DNA from: Owenia fusiformis
Taxonomy: Eukaryota > Annelida > Polychaeta > Sabellida > Oweniidae
Direction: 5' to 3'
Assembly (NCBI GenBank): GCA_903813345.2
Contig: CAIIXF020000009.1
Location: 5,140,030-5,204,029 of the forward strand
Length of the DNA stretch: 64,000 bases
Under the pieces are notes generated by a model. That model searched no databases and was not told the DNA's origin. It saw only the letters and a list, made by a program, of their open reading frames with translations. Position 1 is the stretch's first letter. Each line of letters opens with the position of its first letter. Position numbers and translations under genes: made by a program. Below, piece after piece: positions 42,201 through 53,100 of the stretch.

Positions 42201-44209
42201 AACAATAAGATGTTGGTTATTCCATGATCAAAAATATCAATTTATTGAGTTATTGGGTTTATGGAAATATCCTTTATGTAAATATGAAAATTCAAAACTC
42301 ATATTTCTAATCAATTTTTGAAATAATTCTGAGATAAATCAAGATTCCACATATTATCGATATCACATTGATGAACTTGTCAGGCCTGTAGCCAGGATTT
42401 GCCAAGGGAGGGGGGGTCAGTTTTCAAAAATTTCCAGGGTGGTTCACATTTGACAATTTTGGCCCAAATATGGCTAAAATCACTTGAGAAGTGCTCAAAA
42501 TGGTGAAAAACTGCAAGATTTAAAGGCCCCATGTAAAGTTTAAACCACTTTGGCTTATATTGTAGTCTTACCCAATGTTATCAAAGTGTGATATGTGAAA
42601 CTTTTTTTTTTAATTTCAAAAAGTGGTTTTTGATAGACTTTTTGTTCCAACATTTGTGCATTTATTTAAAACCAACTTTTAGAGGTCACTCATATCTTCT
42701 AATTAGCCACAATTCATACCAATGCATAGCATACATCCTCCCATGTTTTTTGCCGAAAAAATTAAGAAAATCAGTTGATAAACAAGCGAGAAATGAAGTT
42801 ATCAGTGCATGAAAATGGTTCTGAGAAAAATGCATTTCAAAATTTTAGTTCTCATAGAAACCAATGGTACAATGATATCCAAAACATAATTTATTCTTCC
42901 TTTTAACCTGGTTAGACAATCAACATTGGTTTTTTATGAAAGTCTAGCATATTTAGAAAAGATTGACATCGAAAAAAAAAATTCAATTTTTTCAAAAAGT
43001 TTTTGTTACCTTAGTGACATCACTAATGTTTCAAAATATTTTTGATAAGCTAAAACATTGAAGTGGCCCATTAAATATGACATTTTGTTATTGAAATAGT
43101 GTGTCTTTTGTTCAATCTTTGCATTGGTGTTAAAAATATAATCTTTTTTGAAATGCATTAAGAAATATTTGATGATTAAGAAATTTCAACTTTTTTTGAA
43201 AAATGGCGGGAAATTTGAATATTTGAGAAATGAAATGCTCACAACTTTTTTTTCAAAAAAAATTTTTTGTTCAAAAATCTCTAAAATCACTTTTTAAGTC
43301 CTGACAAATAGTAAATGAATGATAAAAAAATATTTTCAAACTTTAGACGGGGACTTTAAGAATTTTAGGCCAGGGGGATCACCTGAACCCTGCAAACCCC
43401 CCTCCCCCCCTGTCTACGGGCCTGCTAGTAAATAGTTGTAATCATTATGAACAATTGTTTCCTATCCCTTACTCATTTGGGTTAGCTCCAGCACGTAATA
43501 GTGTATCAATCATGCCCTCTTGATCCTCGTAGCATGCCACATACAATGGGGTCTGCCCTTCATTGTTCTGGTAATCAACCTTCAAACCTACAAAATTTAC
43601 AGTATACATTATGTGTGTTATTTTTCATTTTGGGCCTAGTTCTGAAGACAGTAGCTAGTGGGCCCAAAATTTCAAAATTAGAGCACATCTTTTTGAAATA
43701 GGTCCAATATTTGTCAAATTATTTGTTGTCCAATAAGCTCATTCTTAAAAGTAGAGGTAAGATCTTGCAGAAATGATTCAAGACAACCTTAAAATCAAGA
43801 CATATTTAACCACTGGACCAATGCCACAAATGAAGTAGTGTCATACCAGGCGTTCTCAAACCAGAAAGAGGGAAAATCGGACCAATAATTGCCCTACTCA
43901 CGGGTTGTCTTGAAAGCCCATGCCCTACATAAAAGTTAAATATTTCGGGGCACTCTCATTGTCATACCAGAACCTAAAATTTAGGTCCATTGCCATAACA
44001 AATACTCCATGTGCATTGACCATCCTCGTCAAGGTTTATGTACAGCATACATTCAACTCCCAGAGCTCATTTGATCTAATTCTGCATTTGAGTTAATTAC
44101 CTCTTTCAATGAGCTTTCTTAATTGTCTTTTGTGTCCTGTGATGACAGCCTTGTGCAGGTCATTTCCCGACATATCACCATGTTGTCTGTAAGATGATGG
44201 CATTTCAAA
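33081..44209 (-). CDS. TEX14: TEX14 homologue: ankyrin repeats plus pseudokinase (8 exons, 3' end not found)
   Basis: Minus-strand exons 44209-44101, 43587-43473, 41945-41682, 41299-41185, 40657-40533, 39897-39796, 39375-39252 and 33250-33081 join with matching phases at every junction. From the ATG at 44203 they give about 372 residues. Order: ankyrin repeats (DLHKAVITG, NNEGQTPLYVACYE, NGSTPMHAACYSCN, LIEAGGDLRLHD), a linker, a GFGK segment and a kinase-like domain. That domain has a Gly loop (FGSGEYSGTV), VTVK with the Lys, LRHPNILLLMG, LYERISLGSLY and LLHCSVTSHAIQL. The HRD is HCS and the DFG position is GNFDY, so it is a pseudokinase like vertebrate TEX14, whose layout and LRLHD, LRHP and YERI blocks it shares. 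Vertebrate TEX14 stabilises germ-cell intercellular bridges by binding CEP55. The C-terminal part that would carry such a motif was not found. Confidence 0.85.
35275..36050. mobile_element. foldback element with ~200-bp inverted arms
   Basis: The left arm from CAGCCTTTAGAGCCCCCTAT (35275) and the right arm ending ATAGGGGGCAAATTAAGGCTG (about 36030-36050) are inverted copies. A second inner block, GGAAAGACATGACGTACAAG-type followed by TCAAAATCTCTGAA at 35435-35468, pairs with 35830-35872. Right-arm sequence recurs at 38018-38180. Confidence 0.7.
36640..37110 (+). repeat. two adjacent copies of a pogo-like terminal segment
   Basis: 'ccagtaatactatta…tatacagtaa…cctgtcttatccaaatg…accg…ttaaaaacattcag…tttcgaggtttttgcat' occurs at 36710-36855 and again, with a 20-bp-scale internal duplication, at 36885-37075. 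A third copy is at 38640-38735. ACAGTAAAACCTGTCTTATC resembles pogo/Tigger TIRs. Confidence 0.6.
38018..38180 (+). repeat. partial copy of the 35.3-36.0 kb foldback element
   Basis: GATGAAGAGAAATCTTGACT, AATGCAGCTGATAACTAACAG and TTGAAGAAGGTGATAGCTGA parallel 35913-36040 in the same order. Only the right part is present. Confidence 0.7.
39252..39375 (-). CDS. TEX14: TEX14 exon, LRHPN to hinge
   Basis: Acceptor cttttttcag, donor gtaagt. Reads QLRHPNILLLMGICQTNNLE then LVLLYERISLGSLYQVMHEK, the β4-β5 and hinge region of a kinase-like fold. Confidence 0.88.
39796..39897 (-). CDS. TEX14: TEX14 exon, VTVK strand and helix C
   Basis: Acceptor ttgttgcag, donor gtaag. Reads MLWQKTFVTVKRLHQN … VVDLLIRENEFM. 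The Lys of VTVK is in the place of the ATP-contacting kinase Lys; a Glu in RENEF could be its partner. Confidence 0.82.
40533..40657 (-). CDS. TEX14: TEX14 exon, glycine loop
   Basis: Acceptor acccccag, donor gtagtc. Starts in phase 0 with IYFGSGEYSGTVASVPLVGE and ends NNGPFFVME. The glycines of the nucleotide loop are kept. Confidence 0.82.
41185..41299 (-). CDS. TEX14: TEX14 exon, linker to GFGK
   Basis: Acceptor ccttccag, donor gtaacc. Reads PDSEASFLKDSVSKIIDRFR … GVKSVHSSGFGK. Vertebrate TEX14 has SFGFGK at the corresponding place. Confidence 0.82.
41682..41945 (-). CDS. TEX14: TEX14 exon, ankyrin repeat and linker
   Basis: Acceptor tttaatag, donor gttgat (weak). Reads NGSTPMHAACYSC, LSKLIEAGGDLRLHDSNKRK, then PVDWARSQSDPRRRQKMMEY and a Ser/Arg-rich linker ending SSHQLN. 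This is the segment most diagnostic of TEX14. Confidence 0.88.
42013..42071. mobile_element. MITE family M, right-end fragment
   Basis: ATGACTGGTTTAAGAGAAAC then GTTCAAAAAG…ATATCGATACCACACC match the right ends at 21700-21766 and 45765-45859. The left end is missing. It lies in a TEX14 intron. Confidence 0.7.
42381..43424. mobile_element. 1.04-kb TIR element in TEX14 intron
   Basis: The ends CAGGCCTGTAGCCAGGATTT and GTCTACGGGCCTG are inverted (CAGGCCYGTAG-CAGG), each followed inward by a G-run/C-run. The interior is T-rich with no transposase. A CAGGGGCGTAGCCAGG-like start is common among invertebrate hAT-related elements, but I see no 8-bp duplication here. Confidence 0.6.
43473..43587 (-). 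CDS. TEX14: TEX14 exon, ankyrin repeat
   Basis: Acceptor ttttgtag, donor gtaagg. Reads LKVDYQNNEGQTPLYVACYE then MIDTLLRAGANPN, a canonical ankyrin repeat. Confidence 0.85.
44101..44209 (-). CDS. TEX14: TEX14 exon with likely start codon
   Basis: Acceptor tttttccag before 44209, donor gtaatt after 44101. ATG at 44203-44201 (MPSSYRQHG) begins the frame, with 6 nt before it. The following DLHKAVITGHKRQLRKLIE is the first ankyrin helix pair. If the frame came from an earlier exon the true start would lie upstream, but none was found. Confidence 0.75.
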
Positions 44210-45097
44210 CTGGAAAAACAATATTTTAATCAAAAGATGGCGTACACATATCATATATAAGTGAGAGAAGGGGACCTGTCATTCTTTTCTCTCACAACAC
44301 AGTAATTTGGAATATGGCGCTTTATTGTATGATGTAAGTCTCAGACCCAAAGCCATGAACAGTCCTTGAACACTAATAAACTGGAAGAGATCACATTATA
44401 AGTAGAACCAGCTAAACCCAGTTGCAAATCACTAAGTAAAGTTCTTCATCAGGTGTTATATCATAATTTAGCTTCCCAGAAATTTTGGTAACTAATGTTG
44501 CAGAGTCAGATTCATTTTTAAGTGATAACCTAATTTGAACTATAACGCAGAACAACTCCTTGAGGTCCATGATACAGCAGGTAATCTGGGGGGCATGAGG
44601 TAACCATGTCAGAGGGGGATGTTTTGTCAAACTTAAGAAGATGTAAGCAAAGGAAACTACTAATACAGATTGAATTTTCATCTTAAATTCATTCAGTTAT
44701 CCAACTTCATGATTTTGATTGCTCAGTTCTGTACACAAAATTCTCTATGGGTCCTAGGCTGAACACTCAGATGAATATGTTCCCATATCAATCTGTCAAA
44801 TTTCAATGTGTTGGCCCTTACCAACCAAAATAATGCCCGAGAGCCATACCAAATGTCCAAATATAAGACCAATGCCATACCAAAGGGTAATAATAAGACC
44901 AAGGGCATTCACTGTCTAAAACCCCAGGAAGAAGGCAAATCTTTGAGGAAAATGATCCAAAACAACCTTAAATTAAGTATATGTGTAACAACTCAGTGGC
45001 GTAACCATGGTAGCCAGGATTTGACAGGAGGGGGTTCGAATATTTTCGGTAACATTTTTGTGAAGCCACCTAACGCTGAATTTGGTGAAAACTTTCA

Positions 45098-45859
45098 AAG
45101 GATTGGTATCGATATGGAGAACTGAATTCAACAATGTTTCTCTCTTAAACCAATTATTGAAAACATTCTGTGAAAAACACGGTCTTTTATGTAATGTTGA
45201 CTGATTGACAACAATTTAATGCGAACATAATTTATATATATATAACTGTTTTTGTTAACATTTTTTGTTTTTTAGTGCAATACTCCTATTCGCGATAAGA
45301 GTTTGGGTGGTAATTTACATAAATATCTCCCATGATGCATCGCTTTGGAAGGGACAATTTTCATCAGCCTGCCGAACGAGTCGATTGCTCTGAACGTTTC
45401 TCAGCTTCTGTTGACGGAGCAACGGACAGATGGACGGACGCCTGGTCGATCCCATAAGCCAACTGTGTGAGCCAAAAACTAAGATAAACCTTTAATTTCA
45501 TTAACAAGATACTTTTTTAAATCAACCAAACTTTACTTTGTATAATTACAATATCGAGAAACATAAACATGTTGTGTTTGTCATTTTGTTCTAATGAGGT
45601 TCGGATAGATGTTTCATTTCATTCCGAACATATGATACCAAGAACAAAAAAAGAAGTGTCCGATGTGTTTTCTAAAACAATATAGAGAAAAGTATATAAT
45701 ATATTTATTTCAAATTATATTGTTACCATTAAATTGACAATGTGTAAAATTTTTCAGAATTTTTTGATGACTGGTTTAAGAGAAACCAGAGACATATAAA
45801 ACATATATGTCTCTAGAGAAACGTGTGTTCAAAAAGTTTGCCATATCGATACCCATCCT
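45098..45859. mobile_element. TIR MITE family M, copy 2 (~760 bp)
   Basis: Ends AAGGATTGGTATCGATATGG and CCATATCGATACCCATCCT are inverted; just inside, TTTCTCTCTTAAACCA pairs with TGGTTTAAGAGAAA. The interior includes a 240-bp block shared with 21545-21735. A 29-bp hairpin is inserted near the right end. Confidence 0.8.
45779..45823 (+). repeat. tiny hairpin insertion with 8-bp duplication
   Basis: AGAGAAAC is repeated on both sides of a segment whose core GAGACATATA … TATATGTCTC is an inverted repeat. Copies at 21720 and 42027 have AGAGAAAC once and lack the hairpin. Confidence 0.7.
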
Positions 45860-46904
45860 CATACCCAAAGTTATCTTGTTCCAACACCGTCCTCTTCCTT
45901 TCTGGTTAGAACGTAGAGATAGTCTTGGAACGAGATAAACCCAAAGTGGAAAAATCAGACCATTGCCATACCTCAAGTCATAATTTAGGGGGGGGGGAGC
46001 ATTCTCATACCAGATCCTAAAAATAAAAATTTGGGTCCATTGCCATTCCAAATGTAAAAAAAATGGTACACATGTGCGCCGAGGATACCAATCAAGGTTT
46101 ATATATAGCGAAACTCCCGGATGTGTTAATAAAAATGCTATTCAATTCCACATATGGGGGTCAGGACTCAGGACAACCCCCCCCCCCCCCTTGGCAATAG
46201 TGGGCTACAGAGTCTACTCTACAGGCTGCCAGGTACATACCACACAAATTTCATGACGCTTTACTCTCCTCACACTTCTCAAGCAAGTGAAGTTGGAACT
46301 CAACTGAACCTGAGAAACTCGATTTGAACCAGGGATTGGATTTCCGAACTCAACTGGAAAGGAGATTTAGATCTTATTCTAATCGTAAATGAAGTAAAAT
46401 AATGAAAGGAAAAATTGGTCAAAGAAGAACAACGACTACCTGTGTCACTTGCAGTTTAATGAAGTGTATTATATTGTCGCAAGGTTACAAAATTGCACAT
46501 AAATTCGCCAAAATATTCCTAAAAATGTTTTCTCACAATTTTCAAAATGGCGCTTTTTCTACATCATGACAAGAATGTGGCATTTAATTTTGGATTTTCA
46601 AATACAGCGGTGTTATCGGGCATAACTTAGTCTTAGCTTAGGCATTGATAAAATAAATATTTGGAAATGATTTGTTTAATTTTGCATACATTCTACTGAT
46701 AATTATAATGAATTATATAGAGGTGCGTTAAATTTTCCAAACAATTCCCGTTCGGTGATTCAGTGCAAATATAATCAAGTATGGCTGTTGATTGAAAGAA
46801 GAATTCGTCCACTTATTTTATAAAAATACTCAGTAGTTTTAGTTTGGATTAAGTTTGAATATACATCAGTCTGTGTATGAGTATATAAGGAACACTTAGG
46901 AACA

Positions 46905-47142
46905 ATGGGGATATTGAAAATCTTAGTTTTATTCAACTTACTGGCCTGTTTAGTTGGCCTTATTTTTGCTCAATCTGTTGAAAACACTGAAACGGTCCAG
47001 GATGATACAAGTACAACTCAAGTTAGACCGGTGGATCAGGGAATGCAAGTTATATACCTAATGCAGAACTTTTTCTTGGGGATTGTACAGCCAAAGACAT
47101 TGGATGACATTACAACACTTATAGATTTAAATTCCATACTTA
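46905..47142 (+). CDS. PROM1: prominin exon 1 (start, signal peptide)
   Basis: The ATG at 46905 is the first in frame and is followed directly by a hydrophobic signal peptide. Donor gtaagt follows 47142, so the few codons after it are intronic. Ends one base into a codon. Confidence 0.82.
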
Positions 47143-50100
47143 GTAAGTATTCATCCTGGTATTCATCATGAATTATTTTGGAGGGGTCAATTGTTAGCCT
47201 ATATTCAATGATTCAAAACAAGGAAGTTATAAACCCCACCCTGTTATTACCTGGATCAGGTCTTTTTCTAAGAGATCAAAATAATTTAATATCGTAAGAA
47301 TGCCTTACATTGTAACATCAGGAGAATTTATTGTCGGATAAAGATATACACGTTACAACTTTAGGCTGAGAACTGTCACGCTAATACATTTAAATTATGC
47401 GTATCAATAAGTACACATGTACTAAGCTGTATAACTAAGCGACATGTATAAAACCTACTGTTTAAATACCCTTTTGTGTCTAATGTATACATGTGAAATG
47501 GCAATATTAGGACTACGCCTGCATGAATTACAAACTGTATGATTGATTTTCATAATACAAGAACTCAAGAGTACTAGGAAATCAACTATAGATATATTAT
47601 GAAAATAATATTAGCACATACTGAATATTACAGTTGTCTATTGAGTAAGCTTATTAGTACCCCGAGCATAGAGTTTAAGTTCTAGGGTCAACACTTTTAT
47701 TTACAGTTTGGCAGCCCCACCCTCACTACCTGTTATTAATTAATTTAAACCTTTCACATGAACATCTTTCACCCAAACAGCAAGCAGAAATAAACTTTTT
47801 TCAACAAAGTTCATTTTAAGAAAATCCTCATTGCGATGACAAGCTCTGGTTGGCTTGGTGAGTTCTGAGGTTCTTTAAACTTAATAGTGAAGATAAAGCT
47901 ATCTTTTAAGAAGCTTTAAGTCAAAATGAATGCAAATGGAACTGATTTGACTCATTGGAAATCAACAAGCCATAAAGGCAATCAATGTTTCCTTTTGGAT
48001 ACTAAATCCATTTTTCTATATTTGCACCACTGGTAATTATAGGTAATCTGGTAATGTGCTATGGTTGTTGCATTCATCTCATCCAATTTGTATAAAAGAT
48101 TGGTAACTAGGCCTACCACATCTTGGGGAGCAGCATCTCATCGTTATATGTTTTATATTCCATATTTTACATTCAAAGACAGAGCTAAAACCCCTCCTTG
48201 GAGGAGTCCTGTGTTTTTTATGTGTACCTGTACGCAGACATACATGTTACAAGTACACACCAAAGCCTTTTGTTTGAATTGTAGACCAAACAGTCAAACG
48301 CCCAGAATTATATAAAAATGCATATACAAAGTTGTCTGAACCAGGAATCAAACCGACTAAGCGTTAATTGTAACGTTGGCTCTGACAATGAGCCCTAAAC
48401 TAGGATTAATGATTGAATCATACATGATAGCTTAGTATACAAGATTTCATTCCCTATATGGAACTTAGAAGTATAATCATTGAGGCTCGCTATGTATTTC
48501 CTTTTCTTCATTAAATAGTGCTAAGAGTTAAGTATAAAGCATTAATTTTTTGTCCTTTAATACCCACTAATTGGAATACATGAGTAATGTTGATTCATTT
48601 CTCTATTTGTAAATATGCTTAGAAACTTCTAATTATTTAAAGTATTTGGTATTAAAGAACTTTGAATAGTTTGCTTTTAACATGGGCCCAGTGCTATACA
48701 GATTTGTATTAGTTCACTTGTAGAAATAAAAAAATGTGCAAGTAAATTATATACATGTGTACATGTATCATAAATGCCTTGATACAATGAAATTAACTTG
48801 TCTTGAATTATGTGAGGGACACAAAAATCCTTACATGAAAAATAGTACTAAAGATAGCGATGATTAAATTTACTTATTTTATTGATTTTCAATAAAAAAA
48901 GTGAAATTTTATTTTAAAAAAGTTGTTTTTTATTGCCAATTTAAGGTCATGTTAACATTTAGCCACAATCCGATAACTCTTCATGATCATTGCTATTATC
49001 TTAATTTCATTACTTAAAATATACAAAACAAAAATTGATATAATTTACTGTTCCTGATACTTTTCCACCTAACATACTTCCTAGTAAGACCCCTGTCATA
49101 TTTCATTAAATAATCTATAAATACTTTACAAGCAATCTATACTTAGCAAGAGGAGCAAATTCCAGACAAGTTCAGAAATAAACAGACAAATAAACAAGAG
49201 AATTTCATTAAAATACATGATAACAGGCAAAACATATGAAAATCCAGGCAGAATTATGGAAATTGTATAATGTTAACATTGATAACAAATACAATCCGAT
49301 CTAAACAAAATAAAAATTGATAAACTGGAGAAAATTTCATCTTGCTCATTAAACCCCCAGAATAAAAATAACTGACTCATCTGACCCTCTCGATACTTCC
49401 AGACTACAAATTGTATTAAGGATAACTGGTGCCAAATATTTTCGTATTTTTGGAAACCTAGGAAGTGACAGAAAAGTCATCATAACCTAAACAGATATTT
49501 TCATTTCATCCAAGGAGGATTAAAAACCATCCTAAGTCTGGGACTGTTTTGTGGTTCTGTATATTGCTGTAACAATGAAAAGACGGGAACAGTGGTTTAT
49601 CCTACTTATTCAACCATTGCAAAACATTTTTGCTACTATTGAAACTCTAAAGGATGTCACCCTTGGTTTCTTCTCAATAGGGTTCGTTAAAAATATTAAG
49701 CAGACTTTTCACATGGTGCAATCAAGACTTGATTGTGAAAGAGAATTTTATACATCTTATTCTTGTGAAAAATCACTTATCCTTATAGATATAAACAAGT
49801 AAGGGGAGACATCAAAAGTTCGATGTCGGATCGGAAACTAAATAAATCTAGTTTTGACTCAGACCCCCCCCCCCCCCCTCCCCCAAAAACTAAACAACGT
49901 GAAAGTTGATCGCTTACTTCCGGTTTGAGAATTTGAAAAATAATTGCTAAACACGATCTAGTTTTTGTTAATTCCTATCGTAATTTGCGGCTTTTAACAA
50001 CTATTGATAGAATAGAATCCATTGGAATGATCTTGACGAAGAAAGCATCAGGTAAAATCTTTATTTTTAAACCATTCCAAGGCATTCTGAGTTGAAATTG

Positions 50101-53100
50101 CCCAAAATTTGAAATGTTGAAATTTGTCGGATAGCAAACTGAAATGGGTTTGAACCCCCTCCCCCCTAACTAGATTTATTTAGTTTTCTATCCGACATCG
50201 AACTTTTGATGCCTCCCCTAAAGTTCAATAGGAATCACATAGTGAAACCTTCCATCAATCATTCAGTTTAAATAATAACTCATTTATGAGAAATTGTTTT
50301 TGTTGAACGCATGTATTTTGGAAAAATACTCCTTGTGTGGGGCTTGCATGGAGCAGAATTATTGTCCGAACCATCCGATTTTACCTGCGGTAACAGACTT
50401 TGGGAACTGGCTTTTCATGATCCGATATTTTTGGAATATATTGTTTTCTGTAAAGAACACGCGCCAACTTGTTAGGAGTGGGGTAAGACGGAACAATGGC
50501 TTTTTATTTAAGTATTAGTTGCTGCCGACAAGAAAATGGTTGTTGAGCAGAAAGATCACTTGATATATTTTCAAAAAAAGTTTATTCCAGTAACATCTTT
50601 TAAATAATTATTCAATAAAAAGCCATCATTCTGTCTCACCCCATGTTCCAACTTACCCCTCTCTCCCCTACAGCAAATGAAATAAAAAGAAATAGCTAAT
50701 ATAAATAAATAATTCATAAATTTTATATATTCCATACCTTTTTTAAAATAACTTATGAATATGAGACCAATATACCCAGTTAGTTGCTTTATAAGTTATA
50801 CATGTAATAACATTAAGAACATTATGCCAACTGTTTCTGGCAGTTGAACAGTTTTATGAAAAATAAACATGATCTGTGTTAAGTTATTACTCTGTGTCAT
50901 ACCCTAGTTGCAGTTATTCTAACATTTATAACATTAATAATAAACCATGCAAACAGGTTGCAGTGCTCTCCCTCGTATTTTTTTGTTTTGAGGATTTATT
51001 ACTTATTAGTGCAACATTTCAGTTTTTTGTAATTTTTTATGCAGCATTTTCGAATTTCCTTATTTTTATTGTAACATTTTAGGAGGCACACCTAATTGCA
51101 TTGAGGGGCATTTTGATTTTATAAAATACATGGAGGTGCTGTGCCTCAGAGGTTCCAATGTGGGGAGAGCACTGAAATGGTTATCGTTGTTATATCTTAG
51201 TAAGCCAATTAGGCCTGAAATTCTGAAAGTTTGTTCTGAATTCTGAAGGCAAGTTCCGAAATCCTTTCCATTCTTGCCCGTCCTAGTTAGTAAGCTTTGC
51301 TATCATTCATTAGAGGGCGGCAATTCTCACAAAAAAGGTTCTCAGTTTGAACTGAAACATATTTCTCCTTGTGAATTTTGAGTTTGAACATACAATACCT
51401 CTTAGTCCTTATACAACTTGAGGTCTGATGAGTTTTACTTTGTTTAAAAACTAATCAATTTCTCTTTTTCATTGTTTCAGAGAGAAATTCAACATTTGGC
51501 ACAGCAAATATACAACCGGTAAGTGAATCTTTAATTAATGCAAGTGAACTTACCAGCAACAATGCAACATCAATTATACAGGGGCATTGTGTCCCCTATG
51601 TGACTAACAATGTAATTTAGATAACAAATGGGAGATCTTCCACAAACTCTCAAAATGAAAGTCTGGATATTTTTTAAAACACATATTAAAATTCTCACAT
51701 TGTACACTCCTGTATTCATGTATTTGTATATCAATACTTTAGGACTTCCAATTTCTCCCTAAAGTGTTTTTCACACATTAGTTTGCATGTTCATAAGACG
51801 AGAAATGCTCCCTTATGTAAGGGAAATTACCTGCTAGCTCCTATTACATTTAAAACAGAGGTAGTAATGATCACTGTATAATAGTCATGATGAGGTTACA
51901 ATTGCCTGAAAGAAAACAACTAAGGCAAATGTTAAGTTGTAAATATCTTTCATTGTTAGTAACCTTTTTTCACTCAATTTCCATTCTGATACAGTATTTA
52001 TCCCATCTTTTTATTTTGAAACTTTTCTAGAAATGAACTGTTTTAAGGCTGTGATCTCTTATATAAAACTCATGTTCTAATCAGAAACTCATGTTCTAAT
52101 CAGAACATAGTCATATATTGAGAGTCCCAATACTGCCCCCTCTCCTGCTCCTCCATTCTCTGACTGTTAAGAGAGAGTGCAGGAGTACACGGGGCTTGTT
52201 GCAAGACTAGTGTAACCATCGGAGCGTTGGCATTATCTATACTTTTGATATCAGAAAGAACTTTTCAAGTAAATTGTTTGAAAAAATCACACCTGTGTAC
52301 AGAGTCTAGTTAAAAACTACCCTGTGCCTTGTATATAGTCTATAGACTATATAACAGTTAGTAGCTCTGCCCCTACGACCTATACATGTCACAGCCCGGG
52401 TCATAATTCATTTAAACCTACGATGCTGACCTTTTCTCAACCAACCAGCGAGCTGGAATGAACTTGACCTAAGTTCATGCTCATTAACTATGCGATGATG
52501 TCAGAAGAAATGACCATAATATAGAAAGTTGTCCGTATTTTGATGACGAATTCTGATTTGTAAATGGAACGAGTGAAGACAAAGCTTTCTTTTAACAAGT
52601 GAAGCTAAACGTCAAACGAATGCAAATTTGCATATGTTTCGACTTTACTTCTAAGAAGGGTTATGGAAATCACTGCATGAGGTACTGTAGTACAAAAACA
52701 ACAACCCAGTGATCTCCCCATGTCACTTTTACTGGGGGCTCCCCCTACTTGAAACCAAAGGCCCCCCAGTTGGCACCCAGTTTGAATCTGCACTTTAACT
52801 TCTGATTTGAAAAATGAGTGAAGTAAGCACCTACACTTAGATATTGTGAGCGTAGCGAGTGCTGATTTTTTCAGACTTGAAATTTTGCACCCAGTTGAAA
52901 TTTATTTTTGGGGAGAACACTGCAACCTATATTGTGAATCCTAAGATGAAGCCCTGACACTCATGATTCATGTCATTTGGAAAGTGGAAGTTCATGCAAA
53001 GTGTAGCTCTGAATATGATGATATGTATCCTTGCGATCAAATTTCAAATTATGAAATTGGGAGAGATAGATAGTAGGAGGGGGGGGGGAGGATTCATGCA

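Larger units (their letters stand above)
44210..46904. other. TEX14-prominin intergenic region
   Basis: 2.7 kb between two divergent start codons. It contains a partial GTAGCCAGGATTT-type repeat (45000-45060), MITE M copy 2 (45098-45859) and poly-C tracts. The promoters of both genes should lie here, but no CpG-rich block or clear core promoter is evident. TATATAAG at 46881-46890 is too close to the prominin ATG to be its TATA box. Confidence 0.5.
47143..51480. other. prominin intron 1
   Basis: 4.3 kb with no further exon recognised. Contains a diverged copy of the intron repeat family (47640-47940) and a Harbinger-like MITE (49803-50218). Confidence 0.55.

Noticed and set aside
46881-46890. 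TATATAAGG as a TATA box for prominin
   Set aside because: It is only about 15-20 bp before the ATG, too close for a start site plus any 5'UTR.
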